NCBI RefSeq assembly: GCF_026210795.1
Contig: NC_089439.1
Coordinates: 3,348,001 to 3,412,000, forward strand
Length of the DNA stretch: 64,000 nt
Direction: 5' to 3'
Source: Rhizophagus irregularis
Taxonomy: Eukaryota > Glomeromycota > Glomeromycetes > Glomerales > Glomeraceae
In this document: piece by piece, positions 45,051 to 55,190 of the stretch
How the letters are laid out: every line of letters starts with the position of its first letter
Position numbering within the stretch: the first letter of the stretch is position 1
Notes under the pieces: model-generated
Told to the model about the DNA's origin: nothing
Seen by the model: the letters and a program-made list of their open reading frames with translations, nothing else
Database searches by the model: none
Made by a program: the position numbers and the translations under genes

Positions 45051-45287
45051 ATGGCTTCATCAAGTCAAAACAGCAGTCCTATTAATATCACTGATAATAG
45101 TGAAATACTCGAAAAACCTCTAAGAAAAAGAGGATACGATCAACTACTCAGAAGAAGACGAAGAAATAGAATATATAGAAGGTATTCTCTTATCAGCATT
45201 GAAGAAACACTGATGCGTCTTCCACAACAAATTATTACAAATAATCCACAATTGGATCAATTTTTTAATGGAAGCCAATTTACTTAA
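45051..45287 (+). CDS. Small basic protein, 78 aa, paralog B
   Basis: The frame from the ATG at 45051 codes 78 aa, exactly the length of the paralog at 25536. It starts MASSSQNSSPIN, has a strongly basic core (PLRKRGYDQLLRRRRRNRIY), a short acidic patch SIEETLMRLPQ, and ends PQLDQFFNGSQFT. The identical DQFFNGS and equal layout support common descent with paralog A; the middle has diverged. The frame opens upstream only via a GTG, so the ATG is taken as start. A TATATAAGAACG box sits near 44957, about 94 bases before. No known family recognised. The central Arg run would suit nucleic-acid or ribosome contact, an unproven idea. Confidence 0.6.
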   Translation: MASSSQNSSPINITDNSEILEKPLRKRGYDQLLRRRRRNRIYRRYSLISIEETLMRLPQQIITNNPQLDQFFNGSQFT

Positions 45288-45289
45288 AA

Positions 45290-46430
45290 ATTATTTTAGA
45301 TATATTTCTTTAATGCTAATTTCGCGCATGCTTTCATTTAATTATATTGTATTTATCCTCATTTATTATTAATTATTACCAAAATATGTTTTTAAAATTT
45401 TCTAAGTTTATTTAAATTTTAATATGAGATATTTTCTTTATAGATTAGTTTGTACTTTCTAGACTTCTATAAGCTTCTTGTTTATTTTTTTCTTCTACTT
45501 TAAAGGCATGAACTATAAATGTTACTATTGTCAAAACTCGGTTATTTTTTATTCCTTCATCTTACCATGTTTATTACAAAAATAGTAAAATAATTTCTAA
45601 TGGGTCCCCTCAAAACCCCGTAATTTATAATATCTTATTATGAATACAAACTTGGTTAACAAGCCTTTAGTGATTTCCTTTTTTTGATTTTAATAAATAC
45701 ACTGTGAATAGAATTTTGAAATATAATTATATAAATGAAATTATTATTGTTGCTTACAAAGTGTAAACAAGTCTTTGTATAACATATATAACACAAAAAT
45801 AAATTAAAAACTTTGTAGAATCTGATGTGATGTGTTCCACAAAATTGAAAAAAAAGCTAGTTAATAAATTAATAAATGAATATTTATTGCAGAATCTCGG
45901 ATCTATGATCTCAATCTGCGCAGCCTCAATAAAAAATTAATGTGTCACAAACATGTGACTTAGGCGCAGATTGATTTCAAATCCATTATTGAAGATCATT
46001 TATGTGGTCTTTTTAATATTTGATTGATGAAAATAGAATATTATAGTACTTATAAAATAACTTGCAGATCCAATTATCATTCAGTGTTCAAATTTATTGT
46101 ATGGAATTAAATCAAAATGGATTGTAATTTTCTGACAGAGTATAAAAAAAAAGATAATTAGTTCAGCTAATGAGGGTTTAAAACAAATGACTTGTTAGTA
46201 ATAAGAATTAAGATTTACTTTAAGTGTGATGAGTAGTATCTTCAAAAGCATTTAGTCATCTAGTCATGAATTGCTAATTTATTTATATAAGAATATTTGT
46301 TATTTAATGGGTAAGAGTTGCATCTTACATAAAATTCAAATATACTGATGTCAGCAGAAAATTGCTACTGATAGATTTTGTATTTAATGAAGGATACAAA
46401 GCTATATGCAAGCTGAAACTAATGATTAAT
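45290..46430. other. Intergenic, nothing recognised
   Basis: AT-rich; no supported frame. An imperfect inverted pair (TCTGCGCAGCC / TGGCGCAG-like) near 45915-45970 is too weak to call. Confidence 0.35.
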
Positions 46431-46439
46431 AATTACTAG

Positions 46440-46615
46440 CCCTATAAAAACGAAATGTGTTAAATTTGTTGTTCATGTGTAATAAATGTCTAAAAAAGCA
46501 CCATTTTGTTTAATTTTCGTTTTTTTGTAATAAGACATAAATCGGACAAAATGGTGCTTGTTTAGACATTTATTACATATGAACAACAAATTTAATACAT
46601 TTCGTTTTTATAGGG
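46440..46615. mobile_element. Long-palindrome MITE, 176 bp (PIF/Harbinger-like)
   Basis: The element begins CCCTATAAAAACGAAATGTG and its right end is the inverse with single mismatches; the arms run about 75 bases through ATTTGTTGTTCAT and TAATAAATGTCTAAA. TAG lies on both sides (46437-46439, 46616-46618). A 3-base duplication fits PIF/Harbinger, although TAG is not the usual TWA. Non-coding; arms are nearly intact, so fairly recent. Confidence 0.82.
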
Positions 46616-46619
46616 TAGG

Positions 46620-47536
46620 CACCTGGTCAAATTAGCCAAATAATTAATTTAACCTGATGAAATTCCAATAAAGAAAAAATAAATCACATCTCTAAGATTA
46701 TAGAGATGGCTTGATAGAAGAGAAGAAAAAATAGCTCTATTATGGATTTGCAGAACTTGTGTAGTACATAAGTCCATAGCTCATGCAAAGTACTGTAAAT
46801 ATAGTCATTAGTCTACTCCAACTTTAAACAAAAATAAAAGCCCAATAAAAATCTAATCTAAGAGAAAAGGAAAGCTTAACAAAAGTGGCAAAGGTCTTTT
46901 TTATGCTCAATATAACAAAGTTAATAAATGTTATCTCTTTTTGATACATTTCATCCCAATTTAGAGTTTCATTTGTTAATTTTCTATACCAATATAAATT
47001 AAACAAATACAAAATATTTACAAGATTTATAGAGATTAATACTTACTTCTTTACATTTAAAAATGAAATAAAAGAAAGAAATTCTTTGAATTCTTCAGTC
47101 ACTTCTTTAACTTTGGGGGACCATTTTTTTTTTCACCCCAATTTAATATGGTGAGTAATCTTTTCTTTTACCCCAACTTCAACATTGGAGGTCCGATATT
47201 TTAATTTCGGGGTCCGATTATTTTTATCTCCCCAATTTAACATGAGGGATAAAATTTTTTCTATATAACTTCGGTATGTTAGTCCTCCGTATGGGTCCTT
47301 CATATTGCGCATATTAGTCTACTATATTGTTCACGTTACATGTTATCCACATTAGTCCTTGTGTTAGATCTTTCAATGTCCTCTAACCGATTCTAACCAA
47401 GATCTAACGAAATCCATAACCCAAATCCTAAACCGAAGATTATACATGATGCATGATTTTTTTATGATTGAATTACTGTTCTCTAATAAATAAGAATGTG
47501 TTATGTTCGGGCCAATAATCTAACCAAAAAAACTTA
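46620..47536. other. Intergenic with degenerate CCCCAATTTAA repeats
   Basis: From about 47110 to 47250, phrases such as CACCCCAATTTAATATGG(T)G, TACCCCAACTTCAACATTGG and TCCCCAATTTAACATGAGG repeat with a period of about 45-65 bases. No gene. Confidence 0.4.
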
Positions 47537-47544
47537 TACACAAA

Positions 47545-47940
47545 TAGGGATGGCAACGGTCACGGATTATGACCGGTCATGACCGTGACCGATATCGGTC
47601 GATCAAGACTTCTGACCGACCGTTTGACTGACCGTTTGACCGACCGTTTGACCGACCAAATTTTTTTAATAAAAAACGTCGCGAAAACGTTTTTTATTAA
47701 TAATTTAATTAAAAAAAAACGTTTTTCACAAACGTTTTTAATTATTTTAACAAAAAACGTTGCAAAAACGTTTTTATTAATAATTTAATTAAAATAAAAC
47801 GTTTTCGCAACGTTTTTTCAATTACCTTAATAAAAACGCTGCGAAAATATAAAAAAAATGATCGGTCAAACGGTCGGTCAAACGGTCGGTCGGTCGGTCA
47901 AAGGTTCTTGACCGGTCATGACCGACCGTTGCCATCCCTA
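47545..47940. mobile_element. hAT-type MITE, 396 bp, GACCG-rich
   Basis: The ends TAGGGATGGCAACGGTC and GACCGTTGCCATCCCTA are perfect over 17 bases. A perfect 8-base duplication TACACAAA flanks it (47537-47544, 47941-47948). Inside, GACCGACCGTTT words repeat on the left and appear inverted on the right, and an AT-rich centre has three copies of an AACGTTTTT..TTAATAATTTAATTAAAA unit of about 60-65 bases. A 69-aa plus frame is spurious. Confidence 0.93.
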
Positions 47941-48363
47941 TACACAAAGCGAGATTTTTATGATATAAATCTGTTCCCTAAGAAAGTATTATTTTCGAGT
48001 TAATAAATCGTGAACAGAGGTCACAAAGTAACCAATAAGCCTAACCGCAAAACCTAACCGAAAAATATTAACCAAAAAATATACATGATGCTCGATTTTT
48101 TTGATTGAAATGCTATTCTCTAAGAATGTGATATTTTCAGGATAATAAAACGTGAGCAGAGCACACGAAGTAACCATAAATATAACCAAAATCCAAACCA
48201 AAATACCTCCCCCTTCTACTGGGAAATTGTGCTCTTCGAGCAGTCTTCAACTGAACTTTATGAAACTCCATTCTCAGTAGAATGTGTGATACGTTCTACT
48301 GTCTAACCAAATGCCTAACTAAAAATACCCGGTTGCCACATACTCTCAAAGAGGCGATCAATG

Positions 48364-48589
48364 TAGGGATTGGAATCGATTAATCGAAAATCGACAAAAC
48401 ATAGTAAAATCGATTCTCGAGAATCGATTCTCAGCAATTTTTTACATGTAAGTTAACCTGACTCCAAAGTAATTTTTCATGCCGGCCAAGTGCTGATTAT
48501 TTTTGCTGAAATTAGAAACTGATTCAAAGTCAGGTTGGTCGTCTATAAGAAAAATCTTGAAAAGATTCGATTTTCGATTCCAATCACTA
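48364..48589. mobile_element. hAT-type MITE, 226 bp, TAGGGATTGGAATCGA family
   Basis: The left end TAGGGATTGGAATCGATT and right end (inverse TAGTGATTGGAATCGAAA) match apart from a few bases. A perfect 8-base duplication GATCAATG flanks it (48356-48363, 48590-48597). Subterminal dyads include CGATTCTCGAGAATCG, and a CCTGACT...AGTCAGG pair lies further in. Confidence 0.92.
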
Positions 48590-48666
48590 GATCAATGTAT
48601 AGTATAAATTAGTTAAAAACATAGTATAAACTATTCAATCAATAGTCAGTTCCTGCTAATCTTGCT

Positions 48667-48911
48667 TTATTGCGTAACCTCTGAATAATATTGAGCGACA
48701 TAATAGCCTCTAATATGTTTCTGACAACGGCTAGAAACAGAAGCAGTAAGTTTGCAACAATCAGTGCAAGGATAACGTTTCTTCTTATTAAAATGGATGT
48801 GGTAACCTTCAAAACGAATACATGGTTTGCCGCATACCTTACCAGAAATGAAAATATATGGGCAGGAATATCCTCCAAGCATCTATAACGATGTTTACTT
48901 ATATGAGGCAT
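48667..48911 (-). pseudogene. Cys/His-rich protein fragment, frame disturbed
   Basis: Two overlapping minus frames each hold part of what seems one protein. MPHISKHRYRC opens at 48911, and the better frame (48882-48667) reads GGYSCPYIF, GKVCGKPCIRFEGYHIH, KKKRYPCTDCCKLTAS and CQKHIRGYYVAQYYSE, with seven Cys and three His spaced like a zinc-binding module. A frame change near 48876 separates the start from the rest. I recall similar CGKPC...H..H...CxxC modules in Rhizophagus proteins of unknown function but cannot name the family. It lies divergently from the C2H2 ORF at 48980. Confidence 0.4.
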
Positions 48912-48979
48912 ATAATTAATCTAAAGAAAAAATTATATAAGGTAATTTATACACGAGACTATGCTAAAGACAGGAAACA

Positions 48980-49078
48980 ATGGCAAAAGGAAACAGGACA
49001 TGTGAACGCTGTGGACAAACATTCGCAACACCACAAAAGTTACGAGGTCATCTCAACAATCACCGAATAGTTTATTAA
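48980..49078 (+). CDS. 32-aa ORF with a single C2H2 zinc finger
   Basis: From ATG 48980 to TAA 49078 the frame codes 32 aa starting MAKGNRT and containing CERCGQTFATPQKLRGHLNNH, split here as CERC, then F, L and HLNNH, the exact C-x2-C-x12-H-x4-H layout of a classical zinc finger. A lone finger in such a short ORF is either a mini-protein or the first exon of a longer gene; no donor is visible before the stop. Such heads also occur on mobile-element proteins. Shares a 70-base divergent spacer with the Cys/His-rich frame. Confidence 0.4.
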   Translation: MAKGNRTCERCGQTFATPQKLRGHLNNHRIVY

Positions 49079-49079
49079 T

Positions 49080-49725
49080 AATCTATTGTTTCTGAGTCTT
49101 CTCTTCAACGTACTGTACATTTGATATCATCTTTTTAAACTCAGTTAGCTTGTTCTATGTAAAAAGATATATAAACACGACAAAATGATGTATGATCATT
49201 TTAAAAAGAATTCGCTCAATTTTAAGTATGCAATAGGATAGCAATTGTAATAAGTGCGGTATAGGGAAGATTTATGAGCAAACTGGGAAAAATTTTTATC
49301 ATAAGAATAATTCTCAGAAAAAAAACATACATTAGACAAGATTAGTATATGGGTTCGCAATAATGAGTAATGGGAAGAACTGCTATTCTCGCTTAGCGAG
49401 ACCGGCAGTAGTATAGGCGGAGCCCAGGCTATGCCTGAATTTCTCTTCATACTTTATTACTCCCTTTAAACGTCCACTACTCATTTGTGTGTTTTATCGT
49501 TTTATATGTGTTGCGATAACGAAATAAAAAAATTTTGTGTTACGTTTAATGTGCTCGTTGATCACTGCTTAATTTTTCATCTGTTAATTCCTATTAACAT
49601 AAACAAATTGCAATGTTGTTCACAGTCTCCTAACGTGTGAAACTATCAATTAAATATTTTTTATTTCACTTAAATAATTCGTAGCGCAAACCATGAGCAA
49701 GACAATCAATTCAATATACAGAATA
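49080..49725. other. Intergenic, nothing recognised
   Basis: A minus frame (49450-49196) overlaps a small dyad TTCTCGCTTAGCGAGA (49384-49399). No motif. Confidence 0.3.
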
Positions 49726-49729
49726 TAAT

Positions 49730-49855
49730 ATCTGTTGGAGCAGAGCAATGAATCGGTGGCAGATTACTATTCGTTGCTAAGGAGATGTAATGAGGTCGTC
49801 AAATACAGCGAAGATCAACTAAGAAATATATTCTTTAGAGGATTAATACATATAT
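49730..49855 (+). pseudogene. Gag-like scrap of an LTR retroelement (fossil)
   Basis: A short stretch reads like the capsid region of a Ty3-type Gag (VADYYSLLRRCNE and DQLRNIFFRGL). It is a small broken remnant about 40 codons long. No LTRs, protease or reverse transcriptase are seen beside it. Old. Confidence 0.4.
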
Positions 49856-50258
49856 GATGCTTTGCTGTGCGGAATAGCTCTTCCCTGAGCGTCTTGCCGA
49901 TCAACCACGCTTTTATTCATTCTTAAACTATTCATATATACTAAGTTCAGCAACGTCCACTACTCATTTAGCTATATCCACTTTCGTTTTTATTAGTTAT
50001 CCGGTTATTTGACAAAATAATCTTTACAAAAAATGATCGGTGTGTCAATTTATCACGCGCACATGATTTTTTTTATATTCGAATGCCTATATAAAAAATA
50101 CCAATATTACGTGAGGAGTTTGTGCCCTCCGGGTGACCTCAGTTCATAGTCTTTTCACGGGACTTTAACAGAACATTGTATTTATTTGATCGTTAAATAT
50201 TTTCATCCCGTTAATACCTATTAATGTAAATGCTTTTCAATAATTCCAATGTTGTTCA

Positions 50259-50441
50259 TTAATAATCCACCTGGTCTGTAAATCCAAGGAAGTAGTATTT
50301 TTGGATTTTTTCGATTGTTTCAACCTTGCGAATGAAATTCGAAGTAAACGAACACATTAGTTCATGCCAATGTGAATTATTTTCTCTGGTCTCATGATTT
50401 ACTGATTCACCACAATAATAACAGATAATTTGCTCACACAT
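50259..50441 (-). CDS. Short Cys/His ORF abutting a LINE poly(A)
   Basis: The 60-aa frame starts MCEQIICYYCGESVNHETR and has CxxC with later HWHELMC, a possible zinc knuckle. Its first codon touches the LINE poly(A), so the true 5' part of the gene may have been separated by the insertion. Unrecognised family. Confidence 0.3.
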   Translation of the reverse strand: MCEQIICYYCGESVNHETRENNSHWHELMCSFTSNFIRKVETIEKIQKYYFLGFTDQVDY

Positions 50442-51360
50442 TTTTTTTTTTTTGCGCTAAGATTGTAAGTCAATTTATTAAAGTATAAAAGTAAACAGTA
50501 CAAAACCATTGATACAAACAAATACAAAAGAAAAAGAACTACTGTCTCCCCTATCTACCATAGTAAACTACCCAGACAGACAAACCCAACCTTGTCATGA
50601 GGAATTTACCCATACTACTGCCAACTGAATGTATTAAACCACAGAATTGGTCTCAAAAGGAACACTATGACAGAGTTAATCACGAACTGAAAATTTGAAG
50701 AATAATTTGTAACTAATCCCTCCAAATTCGAAATAGGATTAGTAGGTAATCAAGAAGTAGAAGTATATTTTTGTCGTTTCGATTTTTTGTTAATTTCTGC
50801 ATGTAATTCATCCACCATCATGCGTTCGCAAATTTCTTTGTCGATATCCATATAAATGTTGTTAATAAAAACGGACAAAGTTTGTATTATTTTTTAATAT
50901 GATTAAAGAATGAAAGGGTACTATTCCTTTAATAAATTCAATAAAAATTAATTGATTATCGCAGATCCATAATGTGGGATGACCAAGATTACGTGACGAG
51001 AAATTAGGTAAATCACCAAAATATTGAATCTCTTTTTTTTGATTGAAAATTACGGTAGCAATAATACAATAATAGCTTGGTGTTGAGGTCAAACCCAAAT
51101 ATGATTGAAAGTTTCAGGACCATTTTTGCATGAAGAACAATTCTATCCATCATATAAGTCAGGACGACGTCGTTTCACGTGTTCAACAGTAGGTAATTCT
51201 TCCAATGAGAATTTAATTCTGTGAGATTTTCGATTGGATCCACAATTAAGCTCGATCGAACAGTGATAATTGAGCCGGAACAGTTGATTATCAATCAGAT
51301 GTTTGTTGCGCAAATTATTTTTTGTATTAAACAAACCGATTATCAACACTAGAGACTTGT
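50442..51360 (-). mobile_element. LINE 3' end, 5'-truncated, with poly(A)
   Basis: Minus strand. 51349-51143 codes the tail of a non-LTR retrotransposon ORF2 (RLNYHCSIELNCG, SLEELPTVEHVKRRRPDLYDG), followed after an in-frame TAG by the Cys motif CSSCKNGPETFNHIW. A further scrap at about 51050-50860 (LWICDNQLIFIEFIKGI) is in a shifted frame. The 3' untranslated part ends in a run of about 13 A (plus-strand T run 50442-50454), typical of target-primed insertion. The 5' end is lost near 51360. No target duplication found. Several stops make it inactive. Confidence 0.7.
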
Positions 51361-51796
51361 TTGTAAACCAATATGTTTATTATTGTTACGAGTTTATTCA
51401 TAATTGTTGAATACTTTATTTGTTGTCAACGGAGTACGAAAATGAGATTATGGTACTTTTAACATTGTCTAGTTTATTTCATATTGTAACATTGTGACAA
51501 CTTTCTTACAAAGTTGTGATTTATTGTATGTTTCGTAACATTTTTTTTTTATTGCACAAATAATGAGACTTTTCGTAGCCATTGATAAAATTTCGTTGTA
51601 CCATAAACAATTTTGTTTTAGAACCGTAAATAAAATGATTTATTACACAACATTACTGTCGTAATTCCTAACACGTGACTACAAAAAAGATAATAATTCC
51701 GTCCTGGCCTAGTACAATAATTAGCAAAAATAGATTCTGCAGGTCGGCGTACATAAACACATTATACAACATATAAATAAATTGCGTTAGAGTTAA

Positions 51797-52115
51797 GGTC
51801 CGTCATCCGACGGATGACCAATCTCTTTTCATTAATTTTTGGAAGATTTCTTAAATTATTATGGGGTGATTCTACTATACATTATTTTATTAATTGGACG
51901 TAAAAAAATAAGTGTAGCCTTGATCGGATTGAATTTTTCATCCGTCGGATGATATTTTAATCCGTTTCTAATTTCTCTTTTTTTTTCACCTTTAAAAGGA
52001 AGATTTAAAATTATTAAATTATGCATAGAAATATGTATCTCAAAAAAAAAAAGAATACCGTACCTTTTATTGTAATTGTTAAAATGTGATTATCCGTCGG
52101 ATGACCAAGTTGGGT
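51797..52115. repeat. Three copies of a CATCCGWCGGATG palindrome
   Basis: TCATCCGACGGATGA (51803-51817), TCATCCGTCGGATGA (51938-51952) and TATCCGTCGGATGA (52090-52104). The first and last continue as GACCAA, in the same orientation. Spacing is 135 and 152 bases. The region is non-coding; it may be a small element whose ends are the outer two copies. Confidence 0.5.
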
Positions 52116-52325
52116 TTGTCTAAAAAAAGTATTAAAATATATGCAAAAACAACGTATCACATAAGAGGGTAACCATTAACCAAAATACATGAATGTAACC
52201 TTAACCAATATAAATATAATCATAATCAACCTTTATAATATTTCCTTCTCGTTACTCGTTGATTATGAACAATGAGCATTCCTGGTAAGCTTGGTCAATT
52301 AAAGCTGTGATATTTAAATTTTCAG

Positions 52326-53178
52326 AAACAATATTGAAACCCCTTTATTAGATTTCTCTGACGAACTAGCACATCAAGCCTCCTGCTATGGGTTGCCGTA
52401 TGGAATCTTTGGGATAATATGCTGGGTTCTGTCTTATTTGTGCATTTCTTTAGCATATTTCAATTATCCATTGTTCTCACCATGGATGTGGAATAAACAA
52501 TATAAATCACAAAATATGTGTTTTGGAATATTGTTATCCATTATGACGATAGTACCAGCTATCTATACGTGTGTCCGTTGTCGAGGAGAATGGATGGTGA
52601 CACTTATTGCGCTTGGACAATTAACTCCATAGAGCTTCAAAATGTTGAATGATGGTATTATAAGTGTAGTAGAATATAAAAATACATATGAAAGTAATGG
52701 TTACAGCACCAGGATTAGGACGGAGTCTGAAACTTGTAACTGTTGTTGTATTCAAACGAATTCAAGAGATCCCGCTTATAGAGATTGTGGTATTTACATA
52801 ACGCTTCCGCTGTCTTTGCTTGGTTGGATAGGTATTACAGCATTAAGTATTAAATTGATGAAGACAGAAAAAGCTGTTACTCAATGGATATGGGGAATAT
52901 ATTTAGTGGCATTATTAGCACTTGTAATTACGTGCGTGATATGCTTAAATATAAGAAAAAAACATGGAGCTTTTATATTGGAAGGAAAAGAAAGAAATAA
53001 GTTTACTCTTCTCTGGTCAATGATGATGTACCTTTTGGTAACTTTCCATATCATAGGGTCGCATATAATCCTTGCTATGGCTTCCGGTAACTGGAGTGGG
53101 ATTGCTCCTACAGGAGCTGGACTAGCATCAGCCATTGTTTTCTTTATCGCAAAACGTTTGTTATTTCTAAATATATAG
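52326..53178 (+). pseudogene. Multi-pass membrane protein with in-frame TAG
   Basis: After a TTTTCAG acceptor-like site at 52325 the frame runs through ETPLLDFSDELAHQASC and a first hydrophobic segment (GIFGIICWVLSYLCISLAYF), a second (MCFGILLSIMTIVPAIYTC), then meets TAG at 52630-52632. It continues without other stops from 52633 to 53178 with a Cys-rich loop (CNCCCI) and four more hydrophobic segments (for example IYITLPLSLLGWIGITALS, WGIYLVALLALVITCVICL). About six membrane spans in all. The single stop, TAG where TGG (Trp) would suit the WSF context, suggests a recent loss or a strain variant. An upstream candidate exon at about 52266-52284 before GTAAGC does not join in frame. The family is unknown to me. 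Confidence 0.5.
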
Positions 53179-53583
53179 AAATATTATAAAGAGAAATAAT
53201 AAAATTAAATTCTATCGAATTCATCATCTAAATGTTAAATGATGCGCATAAATTTGCTATCTGTTCCGGAGCAAGCTCGAAAGGATTTTGCTGAGCCACA
53301 TGCACCACTAGCCTGTAAGCAGTGGATTACTCAGTTAAATTCATGTATTAACTTTTCCGATTGAAAATTCTTCTAACGCATACAGCTAATTTACTTGATC
53401 AGCTTACGCCTGAACTAATACCATTTAACCTTAAGTATCTTCCGATCCAAGATCTTAAAAAATGTTGCGTATAAATACTATATGGAAAGATGAGGTAGTT
53501 TGAGAAATTCTAAAAGATTAATAGTGGATTGTACATTCATTGATGGTATTATATAACTGTTAAGGCACTGATTGAGAAAAATA

Positions 53584-54161
53584 TCAGCTCACAGAGTATC
53601 GATCAAATACATCGCCATGTGTAATAGCTTCAGTGATCTTTATGGAATCAAATAATAATTTTTTATTGCTTAAATAACAGTTACACATCAACAGCGTAAT
53701 AAAATGGATGGGTAAAAATAGTTGTAATCTTTGTTTCTTCATAAAGTCAAACCCATCATCATATTGAGAATTAAAGATCTTACTAGTTTTTGGTGTATAT
53801 AAATTACCTATCAAATTACACTTTAGTTTTTGGATCAATAATACTTTGAGCATAACCAATGACTGCTAAACGTAACCATAACTGGCGATATCCTTTAGTC
53901 ACCATATCTGTACTATCGGACTTTTTTATTTCTCCAATCTCAATGTTAAACGTTTCGATTTCGCCATTTGATGTCAAAGGTGTTAGAAGTCCTCGCACGT
54001 CTATCTCTAATTTTTCTATATTGATACACACGTTGATCATTTCCTCTGTTATAAAATTTTAACCGTTCATGAACACGTGTAGCCCATGAGTGAAAACCTT
54101 CGTTAGCGTGTCTTTTTCTAAAGTGACCATTGTTGTATATATAGTTAAATATTTTTTCCAC
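53584..54161 (-). pseudogene. Unrecognised minus-strand coding remnant
   Basis: Three overlapping minus frames succeed each other: 54161-53946 (NNGHFRKRHANEGFHSWATR), 54040-53816 (LEIDVRGLLTPLTSNGEIE, VTKGYRQLWLRLAVIGYAQ) and 53859-53584. The amino-acid make-up of the first two looks like real protein. Either small introns or frameshifts separate them; a GTGTAA or GATAG|GTAATT donor could end the middle one. No family recognised. Confidence 0.3.
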
Positions 54162-54169
54162 GAATTTTA

Positions 54170-55185
54170 CGAATTTCCAACATTCTGTATTCTCATAATT
54201 AATCGATAACGTAAAAAATCTAACTATTTGTTAAACACATTTTTTAGAACATTACCGAATATGAAGAATTCTGATTCTTGGAATACGTAGAATTCTATGA
54301 ATTCTAAGATTTTTTTTTTTCTGATATATAGGTTATATACAGAACTCGTAATCACTATCTTTTCACTCATACTATGCAGCTCAACTTAACTAGCTTCCAC
54401 ATTCTATTAAAATGATATATGGCGACGTCTCACAACTCGGAAATATATCTACTATCAATAGGACAGCGAATAGTATTCATCCTAAAGTGCGTTATATACA
54501 GTACAATACAAATGAACTATATGTTATAATATGTTTCAAATAAGATTAAACGCAATTTCTTAATTTTTTTGATGATGTCATCCTATTATTCCAGAAGAAA
54601 AATCGTTATCTACTCTTATAAAATAGACATACTAAATAATACAAAGAAACAAACGTTGTATTATATCTTAATTTGAAGTTTTGATGAAAAACTGTTGAAT
54701 TGATTCAATTATATGCATACAAAGAAAAAGGATCGTCAACGACTGAAAACATACGATCCCAGGTGGAACTGATACTCTTAACAGGTAAGTTTATTCGAAC
54801 AGACTCTTTCTGAACGAGAAAAAGAAATAACTGACCGTGAAAATCTAACCGAAAAAATATAATTCATTCATACCTTAATTGCGAAGTATCTTGTCCGGAC
54901 CTCAATAATAACACTTCTTTCAAACTGCGATAGGTCAGTTTCTTTTTAACGAGTTCATAACGTAGAAATAGTACGACAACTTGGGACCGGAGTGACGTGA
55001 AAAATCTTACATCACAGAGTTACTGCGCTTTATTAATAAGTCTATAGTCACGAAAGGTATATATATACCCTCAACGGTTCTTTAGTTTCTCAAAACCTCT
55101 TTTTCTAGAATATCCTTTCTCTCAAACCTAAAATATCTTTTCTCTAAAAACTAAAATATCTTTTTTATCTTTAAAGAAATATAAC
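54170..55185. other. Intergenic, nothing recognised
   Basis: No supported gene. CTCAAAACCT...AAATATC(T)TTT words repeat at 55090-55170 just before the next frame. Confidence 0.3.
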
Positions 55186-55190
55186 AGAAA

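Noticed and set aside
47579-47788. 69-aa frame with TDRLTDRLTD repeats
   Set aside because: Reading of the GACCGACCGTTT repeats inside a hAT MITE.
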